NCBI GenBank assembly: GCA_003550325.1
Contig: QKWP01000101.1
Span: 189,838-253,837 of the forward strand
Origin: Gigaspora rosea
Lineage: Eukaryota; Glomeromycota; Glomeromycetes; Diversisporales; Gigasporaceae
Direction: 5' to 3'
DNA: 64,000 nt
Position numbers and translations under genes: made by a program
Notes under the pieces: generated by a model
The model's database searches: none
Told to the model about the DNA's origin: nothing
The model's input: only the letters and a program-made list of their open reading frames with translations
Shown here: piece by piece, positions 1-10,003 of the stretch
Layout: every line of letters starts with the position of its first letter
Numbering within the stretch: position 1 is the first letter of the stretch

Positions 1-882
1 GAAATTGATTTTGAAACAGATAGAAATTCAGTATTAGAATGGTGTTCAAATTCAGCTAAAGATAGTCAATTGAATGAACAATCTAACCTGGATAGCTGTT
101 GTTATCAAAATGAAATAGTAGCCAGAAAAGTTGTAGAAAATAAAGATTCTGTTATGCAAAATTATCAACATCTTGTACTAGAAAACTTGGACAAAGCCTG
201 TGATAATTGGAATAAAAGAGTTAATGAATTCAAAAAGTTGATTCAAGATGACTCAAAAGCAATAGAAGAACCACAACCAGTCAAGCCTGAAGAAGTTCTA
301 CCACCTGACAATAAAGAATATAGTCTTGTCTCTTGCTGCCAAAGTAGAAACAGCTCCAAGAAAGAGAAATTGAGTAAAGAAAGCATACTATTCAAATGGT
401 ACTCTACATGTAGAAAAGAAAGAACATTATATCAAGTCGAGCAACTAAAAATTGATGAAAATGAAGCTCTTCAACTCTTACCAATACTTGACTTTTGCAA
501 CCAAATATTTGACCCTGGTGGAAAATTCTGTTTCAAAATTATCAAACCGATATTTAGAAGCATTTCGTTTTTTGTCAATATCTCCACGAGTTTTGGTCGT
601 AGAAACATGAATCACATATCAATCTACTCGCATAAATCTTCTCTACAATTCTTATTATACCTTATCTTAGGAATAAAACGCTTATCTGACCCGCAAATCA
701 GCTCCGAAGTGCTGACGGCATTTTCAACATCTATAAGAAGAGAAACTACAAAAACGATTTTTGGAAATCTTTCGTTTTTCGTCGATATCTCCATGAGTTT
801 TGGTCATAGAAACATGAAACACATACCAATCTACTCGCAAGAACATTCTCCACATTTTATATTATACCATATCTTAGTATGA
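1..882 (+). CDS. Partial hypothetical protein, 5' end outside window
   Basis: A reading frame is open from base 1 to a TGA at 880-882. The first in-window start-like codon, TTG at 70, is not a convincing start, so the gene probably begins upstream. The first 180 or so residues are hydrophilic, Lys/Glu-rich and protein-like (for example LENLDKACDNW), with two Cys pairs (SCC at 78-80 and 342-350). I do not recognise a domain. The last third of the frame runs through two tandem copies of a roughly 210-bp DNA repeat (543-960), so the true C-terminus may lie before about 540 or behind an unseen intron. It could be a transposon-encoded protein; it is reported as hypothetical. Confidence 0.35.
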   Translation, partial: EIDFETDRNSVLEWCSNSAKDSQLNEQSNLDSCCYQNEIVARKVVENKDSVMQNYQHLVLENLDKACDNWNKRVNEFKKLIQDDSKAIEEPQPVKPEEVLPPDNKEYSLVSCCQSRNSSKKEKLSKESILFKWYSTCRKERTLYQVEQLKIDENEALQLLPILDFCNQIFDPGGKFCFKIIKPIFRSISFFVNISTSFGRRNMNHISIYSHKSSLQFLLYLILGIKRLSDPQISSEVLTAFSTSIRRETTKTIFGNLSFFVDISMSFGHRNMKHIPIYSQEHSPHFILYHILV

Positions 883-975
883 AAATGCTTAGTTGATCCA
901 CAAATTAGCTCTGAAGTTCTGACGGCATTTTTCAACGTCTATAAAATTATACCTTTAAAATGATTTTTATTACTG
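543..975 (+). repeat. Tandem duplication of a ~210-bp unit
   Basis: Unit 1 (about 543-751) and unit 2 (about 752-957) align along their length: AAACCGATATTTAGAAGC matches AAAACGATTTTTGGAAAT, then TTTGTCAATATCTCCACGAG matches TTCGTCGATATCTCCATGAG, and GCTGACGGCATTTTCAAC matches TCTGACGGCATTTTTCAAC. A third unit starts at 957 and stops at once. The repeat falls inside the open frame above, so its translation is probably fortuitous. Confidence 0.7.
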
Positions 976-1142
976 CGCCACATAGACGAAAATTTTTAAT
1001 TTTAAAAATTCTTATTTTTATTAATTTCAAACATTTTATTACTCCTTATATTACACAAATCACATTTCTAAATCACATGAAATTTAATAATTCTATTGGA
1101 CAATTGTAGAATTTAAAAAGGATTACAAATTTGAAAATCATT

Positions 1143-1205
1143 GATATGGATTAACGGTATTAGGCGTATTACCAGGTTAAGGTCATGCATTTGAATCCAG
1201 CTGAG
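1143..1205 (+). other. tRNA-like promoter remnant (possible SINE head)
   Basis: GGATTAACGG (A-box-like) is followed about 40 bases later by ATTTGAATCC (B-box-like). That spacing is typical of tRNA internal promoters. No acceptor or T stem can be drawn, so it is not a functional tRNA. A decayed tRNA-derived SINE is one reading and chance is the other. Confidence 0.15.
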
Positions 1206-1309
1206 ATATTAGCTAAAATTAGCAGCAGATTATCAAGCTCTTATATAATTTTGTACGGAGTTCAAAATTAAGCAGGGAGGAATTGTTAGCCTTAGAAAAT
1301 TTCACATTT

Positions 1310-1440
1310 TCAACTATAACTTTTGATCCAAGAATGCTGGCTTTATGAAACAACCACCATTGGATTCAGCTCTTCGAGACGATTCTAACGAGCTATAGAT
1401 CATGTGATTCTGATCACGGGATCACGAGATCGGAAGACAT
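1310..1440 (+). repeat. Dispersed foldback module, solo arm
   Basis: This stretch contains AACTTTTGATCCAAGAATGC, CGAGACGATTCTAACGAGC and GATCACGGGATCACGAGATC. The same ordered blocks recur at 6590-6720, inverted at 7985-8110, and as a complete palindrome at 30942-31262. Within 883-2245 I see otherwise only AT-rich sequence and the short array below. Confidence 0.55.
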
Positions 1441-1509
1441 TTGTGTTGAACTATTAATAGAACAAGATAGACAAAAAACTTAACCTTATTAGGCAATAAT
1501 ACTGCGTTC

Positions 1510-1632
1510 AAAATCTAACGAATCTAAAGGATCTAAAGGATCTAAAGGATCTAACATATCTTTTATATCTTTCATATCTTTCATATCTTTTATATATATT
1601 ATATCTTTTATATCTTTTATATATAACATATC
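1510..1632 (+). repeat. Short tandem arrays GGATCTAAA and TATCTTTCA
   Basis: Four or so 10-bp units (ATCTAAAGG) are followed by about ten units of TATCTTTTA/TATCTTTCA. This is simple-sequence DNA with no coding signal. The small reverse-strand frame at 1657-1839 next to it has no recognisable content. Confidence 0.7.
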
Positions 1633-2244
1633 TATTAGTTCCACATTATATTAGTACTATAAATAGCTTTTAAATTGAATTTGTATATCTTTATTGTAAT
1701 AATTTATACATATAATTTCTCTATATAAGCACTGTCTTCTGCCCTTTGTAAAAGTCAGTGTACGAAAGAGTATGAAGTAGGAATAGTAGATAGTTAGTAG
1801 ATTAGTGTCTTCATACACTGGAATATAATAAAGATACAATTCTTAGTATCCTCATATACTATTAATTGTTTGCCTCTTTGCCTTAATACATAAATCACTC
1901 AAAAACCTCTTTGTTAAGTCCCATTTGGACGCCATAAACCCTAAAGCTGTCAAGTTATAGTCGTCATACTATAATCAGCAGTCTCCTGAAGTTCTGGAAG
2001 AGGTGAATTTCCAGGTTGACAACATATAAATAATTTTTAAAAAAATATAAAATTTGATTGGCTAATAGGGTATCAGGTGTGGGTGGGTGGGGTAAAATTT
2101 TTAAATTTATTAGTAACAAAAAATTACATAATTTTTGGAAGCTCCCTTACACAAGTCAAGGTCTTAGTAAACGAAAAGAAATTATTCTGCTTTGAACTCA
2201 AATGTTTGGTAGTAATAATGGGTTATAGAGTACTTCTACTACAG

Positions 2245-2590
2245 TGATTCCCCTATATCACTGATGCGTTCGTATTATTTCACCAACAATCACTTCACTG
2301 ACATAACATTTTACTAACAAATACTCACTAACAAGTTCATTTTACTAACAGTATGTTTCACCGAAGTTCATTTCACTGACAAGTTTTTTTTTAAAAAGTA
2401 CCCTAACTTTAGCTCTAATTCTACCTAATTCTACCCTGACTCTAACAACATTGTTGGTAAAATGAGCTTTAGTGAAATAAACTGTTGGTAAAATAAACAT
2501 GTCAGTGAATAATTGTCAGTAAAATGTTATGCCAGTAAAGTGATTGTTGATTAATTGATTGCCACCCATCACTGATTATAGGCATATTAT
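2245..2590. mobile_element. ~330-bp MITE, copy 1 (ACTGACA-tiled)
   Basis: The left end TATATCACTGATG and the reverse complement of the right end, TATAATCAGTGATGGGTGG, form an imperfect terminal inverted repeat. The left half is tiled with TTCATTTYACTGACA-type words and the right half with their reverse complements. The centre reads as CTAATTCTACCTAATTC and CCCTGACTCTAAC. A second copy with the same order of blocks lies at 58219-58518. There is no coding capacity. The superfamily is uncertain. Confidence 0.6.
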
Positions 2591-2639
2591 ATATATCTTT
2601 TTTGCTTTCTATTTCATTTTTATAACAATATACAAGTTC

Positions 2640-2910
2640 ATAGATTATTTTGATCCTTATTTTCATGGTAACTGACCACCTCATTTTTGTCTTGGTTGTA
2701 TTGACATCTCTCAGTAACAATATTCAGAATCAAATATCACTCCGGTATGAGCGTGCTTTCAATTATTAATTAATACTTTGGTTCATACTTTTTAATTTGG
2801 ATTCCATCTTGATAGCAATCACCAAGATTGATAACTTGAACATAACCCATTTCTACTAGTTTTAGATCATTAACAAATGTTTGATGTTTATCATTCCTAA
2901 CATGTGGTTA
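2640..2910 (-). pseudogene. Sel1-like repeat protein remnant
   Basis: Reverse-strand translation gives MGYVQVINLGDCYQDGIQIK followed by KYEPKY (about 2771-2850). This fits the Sel1-like repeat pattern LGxCYxxGIGIxKDExKAF. A second decayed unit follows (HAHTGVIFDSEYCY, then a frame change, then KNEVVSYHENKDQ) at about 2640-2755. Stops and frame changes separate the pieces. Sel1 repeats are protein-interaction solenoids, very abundant in Glomeromycotina and often attached to kinases. No start or end survives. Confidence 0.45.
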
Positions 2911-3289
2911 CTTTTCTTTGGTCGAATGCTAATCTGTTATTATCACTTTATTATATCCCACTATAGTTACATCATTATTAACAACTATTGTTCTTGATTT
3001 GTTATTAGTACCACAAACTACAGGCTTTTGGCATCTATACTTTTAGACTGATTATAGTTTTTTTCTTTCATGTCTTTTCACCACAAACAAGCAAGATCAC
3101 ATGTACCAGGAATACTGCTTATTTTTGTAGGTTTTTGGTAGCTAATGGAAATTGATTGTTCTTCCTTTTCAATAACAATTCTATTTTACAGATCCATTAG
3201 GATATCTATTATTGCACCGTTATTGAGTGTATTATTTTTATTTTTTTCTGCTTATTACTATTATTTTGGCAGCTAATTATTCTTTCTTT

Positions 3290-4890
3290 AGGGGCTTTTG
3301 TTTGATATAGTTAGGTTTCTCTTTTTTTTGCCTTTCACTTTCTAGACTAACCTTTGGCAAAGAGTTGACAGGTTTTGTTTTTTCTTTCTTCTTAATTTTA
3401 TTCACATTCACATGACTATTTATTTTATTTTGGGGCCAGGACTTACCCAAAAAATTTTTCTCTTTTCTTTGGCAGCTTTTAACAACTAAAGGAGGAGAAG
3501 ATTACTATCATCATCATTGTTACTTGTTATAGCAGAGTCATCTTTTTGTAATAAAGAAGCCAATTGTTCTACTAAGTTCTTTATTACTGAGAGCACAGGG
3601 GTTGCTATTTGTAGTGTTGGAGGAGCTACTACTTGGGGCAACTGCAAAAGTGCTACCATGTTGTTCAATACTATATTATAAGCTGCAGCAGGGCCACACA
3701 TGACCAAGTTGCATGCGATTATTTATTCACATATCCAGGCCCTTTCAATGACTTATTGAAGGGTACTTGGAATGAATTGTTGGATGAATATCAACAAATC
3801 AAAATGGAGATTTTGCAAGAACATCTAGGTCTTTACTATTTCAGAATATTAATTTCTAACACTTGATAAATGATGAAACAATGCCAATATATTAGCAGTA
3901 TAATGATCTACCAATTCAAAGCACTATGCTTTCGGGTTAATAATTCTGCATTCCACTAAGACATCATAGCCAGAGTACAAAAATTAGAAGAAGTGGTGAA
4001 CAAAGCTTCAGTCCTGGTCATACACATTTAGGGTTCCGCAGTTTCAAATATTTGAATCAAATATTTGATCAAATTCAAATTTGACTATATTTGATTTGAT
4101 CAAATTCAAATATGGTTAAATTTGATTTGATTTGACAAATATTTAATTTGATTTAAAAATTACTATTAAAAATTCAAATTCAAATCAAATTCAAATTCAA
4201 TATTTGAATCAAATCAAATTCAAATCAGTGTCAATTTGATTTGATCAAATTCAAATTGATCTAATATTTGATTTGATTTGAATTTGAGGATCCCTATACA
4301 CATTATTCCAGTATAGAATTCTTGGTTCTTTATCTTTTCAATCTTCATACTATAATGCAGCCAAACCAGATAAATGTGCACCTGATACTGCCAACCTTCT
4401 TGTACTTAGGATATTATTTGTTTCAAATGTTTGATTAATTAAATTCAACCATTCTATTGGGTCCTGGTTACTATCTACAAAAGTTGGCAATCTTACTAAA
4501 TCTATTTCCATTTGAAGCTTCTAGGGCTGTACCAAAATGTTTACCATGGCCTGAAAAAGTTGATTAAAGTGTTCATTATTGCTCTTTGAATTCAGCATAT
4601 TATTGACTAATTTTATTTTTATATGCAACTCTTTTTGTCAATCACTTATCCAAAATTTTAAGCAATAGAAAAACAAAAATTTTCTTAGTAAAAGACGAAG
4701 TAGCTATAATACTGGTTTTTATAGGGGTCAACTCTTTCCTGTTTTCCTTGGGACTCTTTTATATATTCAGCAAGCATTAGTTGTGCAAGATAAACTGGCA
4801 GTGGGTGCCCTTGGTACAAGAAATTCTGGTAGAAGTTTTCTTCTGTTGATGAAGGTTTCATAGTTTGGCTAGGTGGTGAACTAACAAATA
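3290..4890 (-). pseudogene. Gag-like retroelement remnant
   Basis: On the reverse strand about 4880-4700 reads EENFYQNFLYQGHPLPVYLA then QLMLAEYIKESQGKQER. About 4610-4330 reads LPTFVDSNQDPIEWLNLINQ followed by LSTRRLAVSGAHLSGLAAL. The latter fits the Gag capsid pattern of fungal Ty3-type elements (LPTFxGxxQDPxEWLxxFN ... AxxYLxGxAxxWW). Stops occur within it, and a 268-bp hAT-like MITE (4029-4296) splits the downstream part. The open frame at 3486-3707 (minus) may be its C-terminal portion. No protease or reverse transcriptase follows, so this is a dead fragment. The family call is by motif recognition only. Confidence 0.4.
4029..4296. mobile_element. hAT-type MITE with 8-bp TSD TACACATT
   Basis: Ends are TAGGGTTCCGCAGTTTCAAA and the inverse of TAGGGATCCTCAAATTCAAA. 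The flanking octamer TACACATT is repeated exactly at 4021-4028 and 4297-4304. The interior is built almost wholly from TTTGATTTGA / TCAAATTCAAAT words in both orientations. An 8-bp duplication with YAGGG-type ends is characteristic of hAT elements. It splits the Gag-like remnant. Confidence 0.85.
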
Positions 4891-5172
4891 AGTTTTTTCA
4901 ATACACTTTCTAAAGGTTTTGGTTACAAAAACATATTTGACAATATACCTACTATTATATTCTTGCTTAAAGTCTTTTTTTTTGGAATTTTGGATAAAAA
5001 GTGGGAAATTTGGTGTACCCCTCCAAAAGATGTTCCTATCCTAATTGGGAAGAAGGCATGCAGGTAGATAAACAGAAACAGACGCTTAATGAGACCTGGC
5101 ACAATAGAGTAGCAGATCTGTGAACAATAAATTCTAGATTGTTCCTTTAGTGTTCTTTTATGTATATATAAT

Positions 5173-5399
5173 CAGTGTTTAAAACTCAATGTTCTCAGTG
5201 TTCTCAGAGAACATTCCACAATTTTTGGGAACATAATTATTAAAATATGTTCTCTATTGAGAACATTCAATAAATTCTTTTGATATTAAAAAAATTTTAA
5301 TTTTCCTATATAAAGAACATTAAAATTTTACTAAGAACATTAAGAAATTAACAATGTTCTTTTTGAGAACATAAAACCAAATTTGAATTTTAAACACTG
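5173..5399. mobile_element. hAT-type MITE, 227 bp
   Basis: Ends are CAGTGTTTAAAACTC and the inverse of CAGTGTTTAAAATTC. The flanks TATATAAT (5165-5172) and CATATAAT (5400-5407) match at 7 of 8 bases. The interior is tiled with GTTCTC/AGAACAT words in both orientations. It is non-coding. CAGTGTTTAAA ends with 8-bp duplications fit hAT. The AT-rich stretch 5400-5960 around a Lys-rich reverse-strand frame near 5480-5640 holds nothing else I can support. Confidence 0.75.
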
Positions 5400-6448
5400 C
5401 ATATAATACTTTGGTAAGGTGTTTTCTTGCGCAGTATCATATAATTTATATTGTCAAGCATAGGCATAAATAGTGCTATCATAGCTGTTTACTTTTTGTT
5501 TTCCTCTTCTGTCTTTTCATTTTTACTTTGTGCTTCTTTGGTCTTCGTTTAGGTATTTTAGCTTTTCCCTTTTTTTTATTTTCTTTATTTTCTTTATTTG
5601 TTTCTTTTATTCTAGTAGAATTCTGCTACTTGAGAAGTTAGGAGAAGAGAGTTAAAAAGTAGAAGGTTATGATAGGTGGCAAACTCTAATTGGTGATTCG
5701 GTCACTCTAAGTCTACCTAGATAAGGGTTACAATAAGAAAAAGTTTGTTATAGCAGGTTACATTTAAGGATCCTCTGATGACACCTGGGTATATTGCACT
5801 TTAATATAATAGTCACTATAGAGTAGACATAACACATAATATACCTGTGTTACAAAATGTGTAATAAAGTTGCAGCATGACTGCTAATTCTAAAAAAAAA
5901 CTAATTTTATTTTTATAATAGGAAGTGTAGGTTTTAAAATGGTCAATTCACACAATTAGCACTAATATTGTTAGCCAAAATTGTTTTATGTTTGTAGAAA
6001 TATTTTGACATTTGTTATTTAGGATGCTAAAATGTCTAAATATTGCTGAAACCCTAAATTATGCCGAAATGTTTAAATAATATTGAAATGTCTAAATTAA
6101 GAAATATATATGAAAAACATATGGGAGTTAGAGCTGTTAATCAGTTTGACTAAAACTACTGGTTTGCAGTCATCCTTAGAACTGTCTTTTTATTGGACGG
6201 ACCAAAAGACAATCAGTCCAAATATAGTTAGCTTTAAATTATAGTAACGAATATATGTAGCCTAATTTTTTGCGAGGTTAATTTTTAGAGGCTTAGACAA
6301 CAATAATAAATTTAAATATTTTAAATCAGAGTTTTTTTTATTTAATGTTTATTTTATATTTTGTGAATTATTAATTTGTCTTTGCTTTCAAACTAAACAT
6401 TAAATATTTATGGATAAATGACAAATTAGTATTAGCATTAGCAATTAA

Positions 6449-8230
6449 GGGGAGCGTCATTTATCACCTGATTTTTAGATAGGTGGGGGTAGAGCAATTA
6501 TCAGGTCCTATATATAATATAATATATATAATATATATAAATATATATTTATATATATTATTATATATATATAATTTTTAATATTGAATAACTTTTGATC
6601 CACTAGTCCATTTTTGATTATTTAACTACCTAAATGTTCACCTTAGTGAGCCGATTCTAACAAGCCTAAAATCACTAAATTCTAATCACAGGATCCTAAG
6701 ATCAACAAAGATTTGTATTCTATAAACAATTAATAATTAGATATGTCTAATATAGTGCACCTAAGTTCTATGATGAATATCACGTGCCATATTGATCAGA
6801 ATCAGATTATTTTGGTACCATACAATTCATCTCATTGAGATTAGTGCTCCCAGGTCCAGTCCAGGTCTGGTCTGGTCCGGGTCCGGTCCGGGATCAGACC
6901 AGACTCAGACTCTAAATTTTACTAATTTCAGACTTCAGACCAGACTCAACTATGAGTCCGGTCCGGGTCTGGTCCGAAATCTGCAGACTGGTCTGAGTCC
7001 AAATATAATTATATGTATTTTTTGGCACTTTACAAGTTTACTTAGTGCATTTTGTTAGAATAAATTAGTAAAATTTTATGAATCATAAGATTTTATAGAA
7101 TTTTATTAATAAAATTCTATAAAATCTTATAATTCACAAATTTTTATTAATTAATTCTAACAAAATGCACTAAGTAAACTTGTTCAGCACCTAAAAATAC
7201 ATTAAATCGGCAGGGTTGTTTTTATTTTACTTGAAATTTGGAGAAAAGATGCATAATTTTGGATTTTTGATCAAAAAAGTCAAATTTAAGCATCTTTTCT
7301 CCAAATTTCAAGTAAAATAAAAACAACCCTGCCGATTTAATGTATTTTTAGGTGCTGAACAAGTTTACTTAGTGCATTAAGTTAGAATTAATTAGTAAAA
7401 TTTTGTGAATCATAAGATTTTATAGAATTTTATTAATAAAATTCTATAAAATCTTATAATTCACAAATTTTTATTAATTAATTCTAACAAAATGCACCAA
7501 GTAAACTTGTTTAGCACCTAAAAATACATTAAATCAGCAGGGTTGTTTTTATTTTACTTGAAATTTGGAGAAAAGATGCATAATTTTGGATTTTTGATCA
7601 AAAAGTCAAATTTAAGCATCATTTTTCCAAATTTCAATAAAAATAAAAACAATTCAGCCAATTTAATGTATTTTTAGATGCTAAACAAATTTAATTAATG
7701 AATTTAGTTAGAATTAATTAGTAAAATTTTATGAATTATAAGATTTTATAGAATTTTATTAATAAAATTCTATAAAAACTTATGATTCATAAATTTTATT
7801 AACAAAATGCACTAAGTAAACTTGTTCAGCACCAAAAAATACATATAAATATATTCAGGCTCAGACCAGTCTGCAGACTTCGGACCAGACCCAGACCAGA
7901 CTCAGACTTGACTAAAAAATCTGAATATAAAAAATAAATTTACTTAGTAATTTTAAAATTACTATTAAAATTACACAAAAGTTGAATGATTTTGGGATCC
8001 TGTGATTGGATTTTGATGATTTTGGGCTTGTTAGAATTGTCTCACTGAGGCGAACATTTTGGTAGTTGAATCGTCTAAAACGACCAGTAGATCAAAAGTT
8101 ATCCAATTTTTTAATATATATATATATATTATTAAATTTTAACCAATCAAATGCTTAAAAAAATTATCAGGTGGGGGTAGGGGGTCAGTTACTTAGTGAA
8201 ACCCTAATCAGGTGATTTCTGGCACTCCCC
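6449..8230. mobile_element. PIF/Harbinger-like element with TAA TSD
   Basis: The ends are GGGGAGCGTCATTTATCACC and the inverse of GGGGAGTGCCAGAAATCACC. TAA flanks both sides (6446-6448, 8231-8233). The paralogous copy has the uninterrupted site GCAATTAAGGTTAG near 61006-61019, which confirms the boundaries. TWA duplications with GGG-type ends are typical of PIF/Harbinger. Inside lie inverted arms of the foldback module, inverted GGTCYGGTC-rich arms (6843-6995; 7852-7920) and a palindrome ladder (7021-7850). There is no transposase. Confidence 0.8.
7021..7850. repeat. Ladder of consecutive long palindromes
   Basis: Two palindromes alternate. One centres on TTTATTAATAAA and spans ACTTAGTGCATT...AATGCACTAAGT. 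The other centres on TTTTTGATCAAAAA and spans ATTAAATCGGCAGGG...CCCTGCCGATTTAAT. The P1-P2 pair repeats at about 330 bp, giving five hairpins in a row with divergence increasing to the right. A related but shorter P1 copy occurs in the other composite element near 61530-61634 and 62883-62960. Confidence 0.8.
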
Positions 8231-8299
8231 TAAGGTTAGTTATTTTGGTTTTGCCATCACTCGCCTTGGTAAAGGCTGGCTCTATCTTCCACCCACCAT

Positions 8300-8705
8300 T
8301 TCTAGTCAGTTGTTGGGCTCCATGGCTGCAGTGGCAGTACAAGAACCTATTAGTGGATTGTTAGACTCTGCAGAATAGCAGCACATGGACCTTAATAGTG
8401 GATAGTTAGGTACCACAGCTGCAAGGGCCTTATTAGTGGATAGTTAGGCTCTGCTACTGTAATGGCTGTACAAGAACCTTATTAGTGGATGTTTAGGCTC
8501 CGCAATTGAGTAGCAGTACAAGGGCCATATTAGTGGATAATTAGGCACCACAACTACAGTGGCAGTGCAGGGACCTTATTAATAGATAGTTAGGCTTCAC
8601 GTCACTGTGCAAGACCTTATTAGTGGATAGTTAGGCTCCGTGGCTGCAGTGGCAGTGCAAGGACCTTATTAGTGGTTAATTAGGCTCTGTGACTGCAGGG
8701 ATATG
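8300..8705 (+). repeat. ~50-bp minisatellite (TGGCAGTGCAAGGACC core), block 1
   Basis: About eight degenerate units follow the form TTAGGCTCC-R-CTGCAGTGGCAGTGCAAGGACC-TTATTAGTGGATAG. It is preceded by CGCCTTGGTAAAGGCTGGCTC. The same leader and core occur at 61040-61116 plus 63173-63545 and, with a different spacer, at 26068-26930 (leader copy at 26007-26025). Confidence 0.8.
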
Positions 8706-10003
8706 AAACAGATACTGAGGATAATACCGAGCATATGTTAGATATATTTCTTATGCTTGTGTTTTCATGTATTAGTCAAGGTATGGTTTAGGACCTTGGA
8801 TTTAGAAAATTTTGGAACTGAAAGGTCAGTAGTTATGCATTCAACAGGTTGTGAAAATGATTGGTACGGATTCAAATAATCAGCACTAGACTAGAGGGTT
8901 TGTCATAGGTATTGACATTAGAGTATGAACACTTGAGCTTGTTTGAATAGTAAACCTATTCCCATTAGTGCTATTAATTGGTCCATCCAGTCCGTCTTGG
9001 TCCAAAGGAGACTGAACTGCGGTCTAGGACTGATTAGAAATAATCAGTATAAGACTAAACAGACTGATTATTAGATTAATTAAATGTCTATATAAATTGC
9101 ACTAACATATTAATTGATTACCCATTGTTATTATAGACTTTATTCAAATGATTAATTTATTAGCACTCAAATATTCTGTGCCAGGTTTTGTCGATCATCA
9201 ATCACATGATTATTTTTGAGAACATGATTATGCAACTTGTAGATCATGCTCATAGTTCTGTGTAACTTCAATATTTATGCTTTCAATAACAATTAAGAGT
9301 TCTTAATTTTTTTTTAAAAATTTATTATTTTTTTATAAATATCCACATGCATCTTTGTCAAAGCTACCAGTTTGCATTAAGTATCTAAATTTAAACTATC
9401 AGTAAAATTATATACCAGTTGCTAGTATATATTTCTGATATAATAAAACCTTAGAGCCTTTATAAGATTTCTTTCAAAAACCAATCTAATATAATAAAGA
9501 CTAAAATGCTGTAGTTACATTTCTAAATTGTAATCTTGATATCTAATATGTTTGATTTAAATCCTATATTGTTAAAAGACTACAATTTTTAATAAAATAA
9601 AAAAAATATAGAAGCAAGTCCGAAACTAAACTGCACTAGAAATTAGACCATCATTTCTAATAGTTTTTTTATTTATAAAGTAAATAATAAAGCAAATCAT
9701 ATCAAATATGTAAACTTGAATAGTTGAACAATTTATGGTTTAGCATTGCTATATATTTCATTAAACATTTGAGCTTCACTATATTTCAAAGTACAGTATA
9801 AAGAAAATCTTATAAAAAAAATATCAATTCTATTTAGTAATGAATATACATAATATCAAAGTAAGCCTATCATGTAAATTAACATTATACTAGTAAGCGA
9901 ATATGTAGCAAATGAGTGCGTAAGTAATACCAAATAGTTTGACTTTCAGCTCAATTATTTTTTTTAATATTCTGACTAAGATTATGTGCCTTTTTACCAA
10001 CTG

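Noticed and set aside
1143..1205. Possible functional tRNA
   Set aside because: A- and B-box-like words at the right spacing but no cloverleaf stems can form.
3633..3866. Forward 77-codon frame (YPGPFNDLLKGTWNELLDEYQ)
   Set aside because: Protein-like in part, but it overlaps the reverse-strand Gag-like remnant and crosses the region from both sides without a clean start; not enough to claim a gene.
6792..7058. Frame with SSPGLVWSGSGPGSDQTQ
   Set aside because: It translates a GGTCCGGTCTGG-type repeat inside the Harbinger-like element.
8300..8705. CRISPR-like array
   Set aside because: Repeats with partly variable spacers, but units are degenerate, spacers are themselves repeated, and the genome is eukaryotic; minisatellite is the better description.
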